A stretch of DNA of 64,000 bases from the NCBI GenBank assembly GCA_021397835.1, contig JAJFZO010000579.1, positions 1,875,001 to 1,939,000 of the forward strand, read 5' to 3'. Under the pieces are notes generated by a model. The model saw nothing but the letters and a program-made list of their open reading frames with translations, searched no databases and had not been told where the DNA came from. The stretch's first letter is position 1. Each line of letters begins with the position of its first letter. A program made the translations under genes and the position numbers. Positions 22,911-34,534 of this stretch are shown piece by piece. Source of the stretch: Moringa oleifera (lineage: Eukaryota; Streptophyta; Magnoliopsida; Brassicales; Moringaceae).

Positions 22911-25140
22911 TATTCACTGTGCTATTGTGCTACTCGAAGCATTAAACGTTGAGAAAAGCATCCTTTTCTCAACGCATTTTGCTACCTTGTTCTGCTTCAC
23001 CCTGCCTCTATGCATCCTCCACATGTCCAAATGTAGTTTAGTTGGATTTTCTAGTGAATGTGTGTAAATGTTGAAGTCTCGGGTTTCTCACCCGGCTCTG
23101 GTTTACCTTTCCCAGATGTGAAAAGTGAACAATCTAAGAAATTGAACAATGTGTGAGTTTTTTCTTTTTTGTTTTCTTTTTGGGTGACGGAGACATTATC
23201 TTTATGAGAAGTTATATCTCATTTAAAGAGAAAGCTTCACTTCACTGAGATTCCCATTACCCTAATTGATTGAAGAAAGAACATTTGGAAAAAATAAAAA
23301 TAATAAAAAACGGGGTGTTGTTTTAGGAAGTGATTGTCAATAGGAAAAACCTGTATGTTATTATTGAATTTTGATTGCAAAAGTTTTTTGTTTTTTTAGC
23401 TACACAGAAAGCTATTATTTTTGCAAGCCAACTTTAGATGTTGGTGCATTATTGTTAAATGATATTACCCTACTGCCCTTGTCATATTTTGACATAACTT
23501 CAACGGAGAAAGAAAAAAAAAATCAGATTTTTTAGAAAATCAATATGTATTAAATTCAATATTGAAAAATTAAATTAAATTGAATTAAAATATAAATTCA
23601 ATTCAACATGAATTTTATAGAATTAATCAAATATTTTCATGCACTTTTTCCAACCCTCAAAAGCACATCCCCCTACAGTCATAGGTCTTTAGGTCTTTTG
23701 CAGCCACGTTAAAGTGGTACCTTATCCCTAAAATGTAATTTTCGCTCTCCCCTTTTTTGACCTAACCCATGCATATCTTCATCAGTCATTTTCAAAATTA
23801 TTTTGGGTGGCATGGAAGAAGCATGCATATCCAAAAAAACATCAACTCTCTTCATCTTCTTGCAATTTAATCTCACAATCCATCATTCCAAAGCGGATAA
23901 GTTCTTTCAAAATAGGCCACCTCATTTAAAATGGACGACTCAAGCTGATGACAAGTCCCCGAAGCAAATTATGGACCACCTCCTTATTCCATTAGACCTA
24001 ATTGAAACTTCAAAGTCCTTGCCCTCTATGCCACAATAGCTTTGGATCTTTTTGACTTAAAAGACGTTATTGACAAGCAAAATTTATTAGTGTCTATACT
24101 CACGTCAAGTCCAATTTGTCTTCACCTTCTCCGTCACAGCAAATAACAGCTTATCAGCTACGCGGGTGGAAAGGCTTGAATGTTGAAATCCGGAAGTACA
24201 TTGACGTTGTTAATTACGCAATCTTGACATTGAATTTTCGTATAGAAGCTTCGATACAATTAGACATAAATAGGGAAGCTTCAATTATTTTGCTAGAAAA
24301 CATTACCTATTTTGTAGTTAATTGGAATATTTGAGTAGAAGTTAAGAGAAACAAACCAATTTGTGTTTTGGACTCTTGGCTATTTGCTCAAATAGCAATT
24401 CAAACAAGCTTACACAAGGAAAATATGCCATCGATCAGCCAAATTCACCACCATATTACACTACTAGAAACATTAACATACCTCTTAAAATGTGTTTGTA
24501 TAAATCATTGTAATTTTATAAAAGCATAATTATCACTAGTCATAAAATAATGATGATTTTAAAAAATGATATAAAAATATGTTAAATTTTAAAAAATCAT
24601 TAAAATATCATGATGATTTGAAGAACCATTATAACATTATACTTATTTTTTAAATAAAATTGTCATAATATAATATAAATCTAATATTCACATTTTTTAA
24701 AAGATATTATATGCTCTTGATTTAACAAAGATGGTCAAAGGTTTTAGAGAGTCAGCTCACACCCTCTTGCAATTTTGGAGTATCAAATGGGATAAATTAA
24801 CGCAAAATCTAAACTCGTTTAAACTAAACACTTTGAAGGAATTCGTGTAATGGATGCATACGTGGAAGGCACGCATTGAATTATAATTCTAATTGAATAA
24901 AATTTTCAAAGTCTTCTTTCATTACCATTTTGAAGCTTATTTTCCAAGTTTTTTTGACTTTTATGATGCAAGTAATACTAATTTTGGGCAGGATTATGGT
25001 GTAATTAAGATGTGAGACTCTTCCCCTTTATGTGTGTTGACAAAACAATAGGTAGGAACTCCCCCCTTCACATTATCTTGCATACTTAAACAGTATCAAA
25101 ACCTAAAATTAACCTAGGAGAGTTTTCTTTATATATATGT
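22911..25140. other. CENP-C 3' flank and spacer
   Basis: The first 250 bases are probably the CENP-C 3' UTR. Two open stretches (23803-24039 and 24116-24334, 70-80 codons) lie in a slightly less A/T-rich patch at 23640-24340, but they show no family I recognise and have no splice or codon context, so they are not called as genes. Confidence 0.5.
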
Positions 25141-25617
25141 AAGTGTTATTTAAAATCATGAATAATATCTCTCTCTTAAATTTTATCCTAAACTTTAAAA
25201 TATTTTCAAACAAATCCTAATTGATGAAAAATAATTAAATTAAATTTTGATTCAAACATTTACAAAATGATAAATTTTTTTATTGTTGAAACACTTAAAA
25301 AATTATCTCGAATAAACTCTAAACTTCATTTCAAGTTTAATTTTAAATAATTTTTTGATTCATAAATTATTTATTATAATTTTTTTAAAAATTTTTACAG
25401 TAAAAAAATTTAATATTTTGTAATAATAACTTGAATTTTTTATATTTATAAAAAATTTCAAATCAAAACCATAAGACAAAATCCTTAATTTAATTTTTTT
25501 ATTTTTAAATTTTTGACAATGGTACAATTTGATTATTTTCCATCAATGGAGATGTTTTAAAGTTTGAGGTAAAAATCAGAAAATAAAGAGTGTAATTCAT
25601 AGTTTTAAATAGTATTT
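25141..25617 (+). mobile_element. AT-rich MITE-like element with long imperfect terminal inverted repeats
   Basis: This is the best-preserved copy. The first ~85 bases (TATTTAAAATCATGAATAAT ... AAACTTTAAAATATTTTCAA ... TTGATG) match, in reverse complement, the last ~80 bases (CATCAATGGAGATGTTTTAA ... TTCATAGTTTTAAATAGTA). There is no coding capacity. The length of about 477 bp and long TIRs fit a non-autonomous DNA transposon. No target-site duplication could be fixed by eye, so the superfamily is left open. Confidence 0.65.
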
Positions 25618-25859
25618 ATTTTTTTAAAAAAAATAATAAACCCTAATGTGCCTCCTCTCTCCTTTTATTGAAATCTTAATCTCTATAGATTTACGAGGAT
25701 GATTTCATAAAAATTATAAAACTTTCTACATGTATATTAAACATTCAAATTGTCAATGAAATGTATAATTATTGAGTTTATATCGGTCATTATTTTATTA
25801 TTAATAAAAATATGTTATTAGTAATATAAGTTATTTTGATTTATATGGATTTATTTTAA

Positions 25860-26330
25860 TTTTTAAAGTATATAAAAAACTAAATTAAAATTTAATATAT
25901 CAATTAAATTAATTATATATTAATTTTTTTATTTGATTTAAATTGAATTTTAACTCAAACAATTATAAAAAAATTAAAGTATTTTTGTTATTAAAATATC
26001 TCAAAAATAACTCAGAGTTTTCACACTTTATTTGAAATTCATTCTTCAAATTGAAATAAACTAATTTTTGTGATTTTTTAAAAAAATTACAATATAAATT
26101 ATCTATATTAATAATAATCAAATTTAAATTTTTATAATAATAATTTAAATATCTATTTGCATTTAGAAAAAAGTTAAGTTAAAATTCGTTAAACAAGATC
26201 TTTAATTTAAATATCTTAAATTTTTTAAATTTTGTAATAAAATATAAATCAAATAAAATCAAAACATTGAATACACAATTGATTTAGTCAACACTTTGAA
26301 ATGTAAAAATTAAAAACATGTATAACTCAA
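25860..26330 (+). repeat. AT-rich MITE-like repeat, copy
   Basis: This carries the full set of body landmarks, including TTTTTGTTATTAAAATATCT and TAATAATTTAAATAT, and a right-end CAATTGATTTAGTCAACACT-type inner TIR remnant. The outer terminal bases are eroded. Confidence 0.5.
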
Positions 26331-28544
26331 AGATTTTTTCTATATTTATCTTATTTTTAACGAAAAATTTTTATTTTCAATAACGATATTTTGTCCCTTA
26401 AACTAATAATATTAATCAAAGATAACAACAAAAATTAATGAATCTCCTTTCTATCCATTTTTAGTAAAATATAACAAACCAGAGATTATTAACAGCAATA
26501 AAATAGAACTAAGAATAAATCCTTTATTTGATATGTCATTTTCGTTTTATATTACCAAGGACCATATATATCATTTCATTTTATTTGTATTCATTAAATA
26601 AAAATAAAAAATAAAAGTTGGAATGCCAATTTCACACACAACCTTTCATTAATTGATTTGAGCTATAATGGTTATTGATTTCAACATTATTAATTATTCA
26701 TTGTTTTTGACCGCTACATCAATTTTCTTTTTTTTTTTTTGTGTTTTTTTACTTGAAATTCCGATCAAGATAAAACCGACGGATGCATTGAATTTAGTCA
26801 GGTGCATTACATTGCAATGGACAAAATGAGAAAAACCCGGAACAATGACCTCATGAAATTGAAATTATTATGATTAAAGACCTTGTCATATGCAATTGTC
26901 ATCTCTACAACTATATATTATACATGTTTATGTGACTAACCTTATGTTATTTCCATTAATTTATTTTTTTTCAAATTTGACGATTGCTAGCCGGGAAAGA
27001 TTTCTATATCACATAATTCACTAAATACATAATCTAGATTAGATTTACCCATTTGACAATTTGCACCATTACGAATTTTAATTTGTAGCGTGACATATGT
27101 ACATGATTTTACAATATAAAAGACAACGAAAATATTAATTATCATGAAAATTCCTAGTCCGACGCTAATAATTACACACGACCTATAGGCACATATTTTT
27201 CCAAGTTAGAGGTAGAAGAGAAGTTGGTACGCATTAATTCCATGTGCATAAAACGATAAAACTATGGACATTAATTATACCTAAAAAAGTAATAAATTAA
27301 TTAGGTAGCTATTGTACTTTGGTTACTATAAAAAAGTTAATCATATATTAAAAAAAATTAACAATATGACCCACCATTAATTGTTGAATCAATTAATTTT
27401 AATTTTAAACTAAGATCATACTGACTTTACCACATAAGATAGATGTAAATTCATTTAAAATAGCCGACAATTACCGTCATATGAATTAATTAGTCGGATT
27501 ATGGTTAAGTGTTAGGAGTCATTTATTGTGTCGTCTTCACCCTTGCCTTTAGCTTGACATTGTAGTCTTCTTCTTGCATTCATCATGCCATTATCTTTGC
27601 CGATTTAATTAAACCGGTGATGTTATTGATACCACGCGTCATCAAATTAAGATTTTAACGGCTGCGATATATAATTACCTTGATGTTGTTGGAGTTATCT
27701 AAGGTTTGATGTGGAGTTAAAACTTCTAACTTATTATTCGTGAAGCATTTAACGGAATAAAACTTTTAACTTTTGAAAAGCATTTTAAATGCATGTTTAA
27801 TCTCAAGATTTTAGAGTGAATTATATCTCTAATGTTAATAGTAAAGTAAATATCAAAATAATTTTTGTGTATTCATGTTTTCAATTTAGGGTTTTATAAT
27901 TTTTTATTAATTTTACATATAAATTTTTAATTTGATCCAAAAATGTACTGTTTTAAAATAAATTATTTAAATTAAACATTTTTGACATATTTTGATTTAA
28001 AATTTATCACATTAGTAAAAAATATTTAAATCATTATAAAATGAATTTTAAATATTAAAAATATTTTATAATAAATATTTTTGAATGTGCTTAAAAAATT
28101 TTAAACTTTTTTATAATTTTAAATTGTATATTTTATTTAAATATGTGAAAATTTTAAGTTAAAATTTATGGTATAAATTTTTTAAATTTGAATGATATTT
28201 TTAGATAAAAAATAAATGTGATAATTTGAATCAAATTAATATTTATGTTCAAAATTAAGAAAAAATTGTATAAACTTATTTAAAATATAAATAATATAAA
28301 AATTATTTTTATATTCAATATTATGTTTATTGAACAAAAATCTGACATCATTGATTAGTGCTATAGTTAGGTTCAAGGATCATAATAATACATGCAGTTC
28401 AAATTCTCAGATGATCACATAATCAAAAACCATTTTATAAATTAATACAAAATTTTAATCCCTTACACTTATATTAAAAAATATATATTGTAAAGATGTT
28501 TTTAAAATAAATAATACCTTTAATGTAATATAAATAAAATATTA
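26331..28544. other. A/T-rich spacer, nothing recognised
   Basis: No protein-like frame, RNA gene or clear repeat border is seen. A less A/T-rich patch around 27480-27740 has no recognisable content. The segment 27850-28330 has repeat-like A/T blocks that I could not place in the family with confidence. Confidence 0.5.
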
Positions 28545-29072
28545 AGTTAATATCATTTTAAGCCATAAAAAATATTTTTTTCTTAATTTTTAGTTTACAC
28601 TCCAAAATATTTTCAAACTAATCCAAATTGATGAAAATTACTTAAATTGAACCTTGAGTCAAAGTATTATAAAAAAAAATTATGTATCTTTTTGTTGTTA
28701 AAATATATATTAAAAAAGACTGAAATAAATTTTATATATTATTTCAAGTCAATTCTTTAATTTTAAATAATCTTTTACTCATACGCAATTTATTATAAAT
28801 TTTTTGAATATTTGATAGTAAAAATTTCCCAAAAAAAAAAAATAGTACTTAAAAAACTTTGACTTTTTTTGTGAGAGTAGCTTAAATATCTTTTAATATT
28901 CATAAAAAAATTAAATTAAAATTAATAGATTAAAATTGTCAACTTAAATATTTTTTAAATTATAATTTTTTCAATAATTTTAGTTCTACAGTTTTTTATT
29001 CGAATATAATTGAAAACGAAATTCAGAATAAAGATTAAGTGAGAGATTTTTCAGGAGTTTAAATAACATTTA
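28545..29072 (+). mobile_element. AT-rich MITE-like element, near-complete copy
   Basis: The left end has CAAAATATTTTCAAACTAAT and then TTGATG. The right end has AAGTGAGAGATTTTTCAGGA followed by GTTTAAATAACATTTA, which is the reverse complement of the left end of the 25141 copy. Body landmarks are present between them. Length is about 528 bp. Confidence 0.6.
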
Positions 29073-29799
29073 CACAAAAACATTATAATATTTATTAAAT
29101 AATAATATTAATATTTTAAAAATATATAATCTTGTATTTAGATTAATTTGAGAGAAGTGTAAGCAAAATAAAGTATAAAAAAAAGTTTCGAAATAATTTA
29201 AGGATAAGTTCAAAGTTAGTGACAAAAGTAGGTATACATCGATGCAAATTACTAAAACCTATCATAATCTACTCAACCATGTTACACAAATATTATTGAT
29301 GGAATCCGTTATCCAAATCAACGGTTAGGAACAAATGGTATAGAAATTAATATCAAGGTCCATATTCAATTTAAAAGACCTAGTTATTTAATAAACAAAA
29401 TAATCATGATCAAGGCATGATTAAACTATGGCAACCGATCTTAAAAATAACATTATAGTAAAGTTTGACAAGTAATTAACTTAGGTCATTACATCAAATT
29501 AGATCAAATATCATTCAAGTGCACATGTCAATAATTGTTCAACAACTTTGATTCCTAGTTAATTGTTTGATAAATGTAACTAATGCGCTACATAATGACC
29601 AACGATCGTGGTTTCGTCATGGTCCCTAACCACAACATTTGGATGTAATCAAATTTTGATTTGGAAGTAATCAAAATAATAATGTAACGGATGAAGCTCT
29701 TAACAAGAATTTATAATCAATTAAGTCAATGCTGCACTTTAATATTATATTGGTTTTAATAAACATTAATTTTTTATTAATTTAAATTATGTTAATTTT

Positions 29800-30365
29800 T
29801 TTAAAAAATTAGGGCATGTTTTAGTAAATGATTAAATTTTGAGTAAATATAAAAAATTTGAATTATATTCACTTTTATTTTACATCTTAAAATATCGATT
29901 GAATCAATGTATATATATGATATTTCAATTTGATTTAATTTATACTTTATTAAAAAATTAAAAATATTTAAATGAAAAATATTTTCAATAAATTTGGATT
30001 TGATATTTTTAAAGATATGAAAAATATTCAAGTTGTCATCGCAACAAACTTCAAAAAAAATTTGAGAAGTGAAAGTATTTTTAAAAAAATTATATTACAA
30101 AAACTTGAAAATTTTATAAAAAATAATTCATTATCCAAAAATTATTTAAATTTAAGGGATGAACTTGAAATAAAATATAAAATTTCTTTAAATTATTTTG
30201 AGATATTTAACCAATGAAAATTCTCTTAATTTTTTTATAATCTTTTAAGCTAAGATCTTATTTATAACAAATTGAGATATTAAATATATAGTTGATTCAA
30301 TCAATGCATAAAAACTTAAATTAAAAAATAAATTGAATTTAGTTCAAAGTTATATTGATATTTAC
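29800..30365 (-). repeat. AT-rich MITE-like repeat, inverted copy
   Basis: It reads in reverse: GAATTATATTCACTTTTATT and AAAATATCGATTGAATCAAT are the reverse complement of the right-end motifs of the + copies. An open frame of 81 codons (29972-30217) inside it is A/T-rich chance sequence. Confidence 0.5.
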
Positions 30366-30884
30366 TCTTGATTTTTAATTTATTTTTATTTTTATATTAA
30401 CACGATAAATTACAAAAACATCATTTTATCAACTTGTCCAAAATTTGTCCCCACTCATATTATTGAAAAAAAAAAAGAAAACATTCTTCATCCTGAATCC
30501 AAAGAGTTCTTTGATTAAAGTCAAAGATAGTAAACATTCCATTTATTACAGTGGCATTGTAATTACAACAGTTGAAAGTTAAAATCTTTTTGGGTTTTTG
30601 CAACTTTTTTGAAAAGTAACATCTTTTTAGTAAATAGGTTCATTGTTCTAAGTAAGTTTTTATTACTTTTGGTGAAGGGTTGCATCGCTTGACTTGCCTA
30701 TAGTGACACATATTCTTTCCTAAGTTACGTTTCAATGAATGTAGACATAAGTCTTGTAACTTTCATTAAACGCATTTTGCAAATTCTAAAATATATATGA
30801 AAATAAAATTATTTATTTATTTATTATATTAATATAAAGAATAAATATTAAAAAAATATTAAATGAACTTCGCTTTTTAATTTG

Positions 30885-31330
30885 AATTCTAATATATCAA
30901 ATGAATCAATTGAACGTTTAATTTTTTAATTTGATTTAAATTGAATATTAATTTAAATAATTATGAAAAATTTAAAGTATATTTATTATTAAAATATTTT
31001 AAGATAATTCAAATTAAATTCTTCATCCCTTAAATTTAAATAATTTTTTATTTACAAATTTTATTACGAAGTTTTCAAACTTTTGATAGTATAAAATATT
31101 TTTTAGTAAAATATTTTTAATACTCAAAAAAATTAAAAAATTTTATATTAATAATTTAAATATATTTTTTTACATACATATAAAATTTAAAGTCAAAATT
31201 TATTACACGAAAATTTTAATTTATAAAAATTTTAAAATTTTAATAATATCTAAATTAAATTAAAAAAATCAAACATACAATTATCCAATTAATATTTTAA
31301 AATGAAAAATAAAAATATAATTAAATTTTT
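30885..31330 (+). repeat. AT-rich MITE-like repeat, copy
   Basis: The family landmarks are present in + order, including TTTGATTTAAATTGAATATT, AAATAATTATGAAAAATTTA and the right-hand CCAATTAATATTTTAAAATG. Confidence 0.5.
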
Positions 31331-31433
31331 TAAAATTATCACATATTATAAACAAAATCAATTTTAAAATAATTAGTCATAATAATTCATAATTATTTTC
31401 AGACCATGTTTTTTAAATTAAGATTTTTTTTTT

Positions 31434-31745
31434 TTTGTACGAAGATGCGATGCGCATGCTGACATGTGCAGCGCATGTATCCAATGTCGGTCACGCCTTT
31501 GATAATTATGGGGACCATTTTCTTCAAACAAAACAAAAGATTCTTAAATGAATCTAGAAGCTTTTATTTCTTTATTTCGCCACGTTCCTTCTCAATGTTC
31601 TCCACCGCAAGAACTTTGATTAGGGACAGATATTTTAGGTCACTAGGAAATGAATCCGTGTGGGATTGATTAGGCCAGTGTTTGACGTCCTTGGGTGCAC
31701 CCACCCTTAATCCATGGGGCCTCTCAGGTTGTAATGCAGTGTTGG
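31434..31745. other. Isolated higher-GC island, unassigned
   Basis: About 310 bases of near-balanced composition sit between two AT-rich repeat copies. A 67-codon open frame (31466-31669) has no recognisable family. It includes TCTAGAAGCTTTT near 31553, related to the palindrome upstream of the kelch F-box gene. It could be a remnant of a promoter or a transposon. Confidence 0.35.
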
Positions 31746-31749
31746 ACCG

Positions 31750-32440
31750 ACAAAAATATTTATTACAGATTATTATTTTTTATTAATTTAAATTGATTTA
31801 TTTTTTAAATTTTTATTTATTTATATATGATAAATTAATAAAATAAAATTTAAAAACTTTGCAGACAGAATTATTAATTTAAATCAAATTATATTATTAA
31901 AAATATTTAAATAAAAACTTTTTACAATAAATTTGAAGTGAAATTTTTTATAGATATAAAAAAATCTAAATTATTATCATTAAAAAAACATTTTTAGCGC
32001 TAATTTTATTAAAAAATTATGCTATCAAAATTTTAAAATTTTTATTAAAAAATTGTTAGTTAAATTTTGACTTGAAACTTTATTTTAATAAAACAAAGAT
32101 TAATAATACCAAATTGAAGATTTTTTATAATTAATTTTGATTTGAAATTTTTATAGATATAAACAATTTTTAATTTATCATTACAAATAATTAAAAATTT
32201 TAAATATTAAAATAGTTTTTAAGAAATATGCTATAAAAAATTTAAAAACTTATTAAAAATTATTGATAACTCCAAAATCATTCAATTTAAAAGATAAAAT
32301 GAAATTACAACTTTGAATTTATTTGATTCACAATTGTTTTAAATTAAAATTTAATTTAAATCGATTAATATTTAAATATTTTTTAAAAAATTAAAAATAA
32401 ATTTAAAACTTTATCTAACATTTATCTTAAAATAAACAAT
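31750..32440 (-). repeat. AT-rich MITE-like repeats, inverted and probably composite
   Basis: Reverse-orientation body blocks occur twice in succession (around 31900-32010 and 32100-32300), suggesting a nested or duplicated copy. Confidence 0.4.
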
Positions 32441-32942
32441 TAAAAAAATTCTTTATCCATTACTGGATTATAGCAGGAAGGTTGGTCCTGTTTGTTCCAA
32501 TTTTAGGCTTCCGATCTGTACATCCACATGGGTTTATGCCACAAATTACTTTAAACAAACATAAAATAATGTGGTAACGTAAAGAACATTAAAATAGCAT
32601 TTGTTTGTTAATAAAGCTTCTCACTGCATGTGCTTGCCTATGCTTTGATATCCTCCATTTACTAATTCCTATAGCCTAAAAAGAATATAAGTGTTAGTTG
32701 CAAGCATACCTTGTACTTTTAATTATAATATTTTAAAATTGACAATAATTGAGATTAATTAAATAAATAGGTAACAGAGTTAACCTCTAGGTAATTTTTT
32801 CTTTAATTTTCCCAACAAAAAACATTGGGCGGAGGAGATTAAGTCTTCTATTAATTATGGTTAATTAGGTTATTAAATTAAAGAAGAGGACAAGTTCATT
32901 AAACACTGTCTGCTTAATTGATTTTTATTTTTATTTTTTTTG

Positions 32943-32962
32943 GAAAGCTTCTAGAAGCTTTC
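32943..32962. promoter_or_regulatory. 20-bp perfect palindrome containing TTCTAGAA (heat-shock-element-like)
   Basis: GAAAGCTTCTAGAAGCTTTC equals its own reverse complement. Its core TTCnnGAA is the tail-to-tail unit of heat shock elements. It lies about 530 bp upstream of the kelch F-box start. A second TTCTAGAA occurs at 33195-33202. Confidence 0.4.
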
Positions 32963-33194
32963 TTTTTAAAATTTTGAAACGACATGAAAATAGGAAAGAG
33001 ATAAGGAGGCGGGGAATAATAAGGAGGTGTCAATCCATGAGACGTAATTGTATGGACAAGTTTGAAGTCAACCGGAGGGAACGGATGGATGGATGAATTA
33101 TTAATATGATAGCGGCGAGCAGGAAATCTGTAGGGCGTTTTTATGATTTTTTCTATGGGTCTGCTTTGGTCTTTATCGGCTAGGGTCCCATAGT

Positions 33195-33202
33195 TTCTAG
33201 AA
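33195..33202. promoter_or_regulatory. TTCTAGAA, second HSE-like core
   Basis: This sits about 64 bp upstream of the TATA box of the kelch F-box gene. Two half-units alone are a weak heat shock element; the paired occurrence with the palindrome at 32943 makes it worth recording. Confidence 0.3.
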
Positions 33203-33265
33203 GAGTGCCTCACTTAGCCACTTGGTTACAAAAGCTTATCTCCAGAAAGCAACCCACACTACCGC

Positions 33266-33271
33266 TATAAA
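33266..33271 (+). promoter_or_regulatory. TATA box of the kelch F-box gene
   Basis: TATAAA in the context CCGCTATAAAGCC lies about 200 bp before the chosen start codon, followed by a pyrimidine-rich leader (TTCTTCTCTTCC). This is a normal spacing for a plant gene with a 170-base 5' UTR. Confidence 0.65.
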
Positions 33272-33469
33272 GCCAAGCCCCACATCTTCTTCTCTTCCAT
33301 AAGACACGCCATTGAAGACGCCCTTTCTTCTCTCTTACTGGTAGTGCTGTTGCGAAAATCATTGCGTTTCTTTTGTTCTTTCTTTCCCTTTTATGCTTCT
33401 CCTCCGTTCTTTTCCTTTTTCATCCATACCCAGATGTCTGTTTCGCTTTGTGACTACCGATTTCCTGCT

Positions 33470-34534
33470 ATGGATCTGATCCCGAATCTCCCCGATGATT
33501 TAGCCCGCGAGTGTTTGATTCGTGTTTCGTATAAGCAAATCGCGGCGATCGCGTCCGTGTGCAAAGGCTGGAGACTAGAGATCGAGTTGCCGGAGTTCCT
33601 ACGGCGGAGAAAAGCTACTGGCCATAGCCAAAGATTGGTCGCCATGACCCAGGCTCGGGTTGACCCGGATAGGAATTTGGGTTTGAAACACTTTAGCCCC
33701 CCTGCTTTTAGGGTCACCCTGTTGGAGCCGGATACGGGTGACTGGTGCGAGTTACCTCCGGTTCCTGGGTTCCCTGAAGCGTTGCCGATCTTCTGCGGGC
33801 TGGCTGCTGTCGGGTTGGATCTTGTGGTGATGGGTGGGTTGGACCCGGTGACTTGGGAAACGTCCAGTTCTGTTTTCATCTTTAATTTTGCTTCCGCCAA
33901 GTGGCGACGTGGGGCCGACATGCCAGGTGTGCGCCGCGCCTTCTTCGGATGCGCATCCGATTCCGATCGGATGGTCTACGTCGCAGGCGGTCACGACGTC
34001 GATAAAAACGCATTGCAATCAGCAATGGCGTATGACGTGGCAGAGGATAAGTGGGTCATGCTACCTGACATGGCAATACAGCGCGACGAATGCAAAGCCG
34101 TTTTCCAACAAGGCAAGTTCCACGTCATCGGCGGGTACTGCACGGACACGCAAGGGCGCTTCGAGCGAAGCACTGAATCATTCGACATCACCACGTGGCA
34201 GTGGGACCCAATGCAAGAGGATTTCTTACCATCCAACACGTGTCCAAGGACTTGCTCAATTGGCGCCAGTTGGGATTTGTACATGTGCTGCGGGAATGAC
34301 GTGTTGACTCTGGCGAATGAAAAGTGGCAATCACTGGCAACACTGCCTGTTGACGTGTCCAGTGCAGATTACATCGAGTGTTGGGAAGGGAAGCTACTGG
34401 TGATTGGGTGTACAAGATACGGTGAACCCCATATGTGCTATCAGTTGGATTTGAAGAGCTTGAAGTGGATGAAAATGGAGAACCCCGAGAAATTCTCGGG
34501 CCATGTTCAGTCAGGTTGCTGCTTGGAGATCTAA
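33470..34534 (+). CDS. F-box/kelch-repeat protein of the KFB/KMD group (At1g80440-like)
   Basis: An intronless gene of 354 aa, the family length. The start is the M of M-D-L-I-P-N-L-P-D-D, matching known members; the in-frame ATGs at 33344 and 33434 lie in a leader with no family support. Residues 2-44 are the F-box (LPDDLARECLIRVSYKQI, then SVCKGWR) that binds SKP1/ASK in SCF ubiquitin ligases. The rest is a kelch beta-propeller with repeats marked by V-V-M-G-G-L, V-Y-V-A-G-G-H-D, F-H-V-I-G-G-Y and L-L-V-I-G-C, each followed by W residues. Arabidopsis relatives (KFB01, KFB20, KFB39, KFB50; also KMD1-4) target phenylalanine ammonia-lyase and type-B response regulators for degradation. By homology this gene may tune phenylpropanoid flux or cytokinin response; the exact substrate is inference. 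Confidence 0.95.
   Translation: MDLIPNLPDDLARECLIRVSYKQIAAIASVCKGWRLEIELPEFLRRRKATGHSQRLVAMTQARVDPDRNLGLKHFSPPAFRVTLLEPDTGDWCELPPVPGFPEALPIFCGLAAVGLDLVVMGGLDPVTWETSSSVFIFNFASAKWRRGADMPGVRRAFFGCASDSDRMVYVAGGHDVDKNALQSAMAYDVAEDKWVMLPDMAIQRDECKAVFQQGKFHVIGGYCTDTQGRFERSTESFDITTWQWDPMQEDFLPSNTCPRTCSIGASWDLYMCCGNDVLTLANEKWQSLATLPVDVSSADYIECWEGKLLVIGCTRYGEPHMCYQLDLKSLKWMKMENPEKFSGHVQSGCCLEI

Noticed and set aside
29972..30217. 81-codon + frame rich in K, N and F
   Set aside because: It lies wholly inside an inverted copy of the AT-rich repeat family; the composition explains it.
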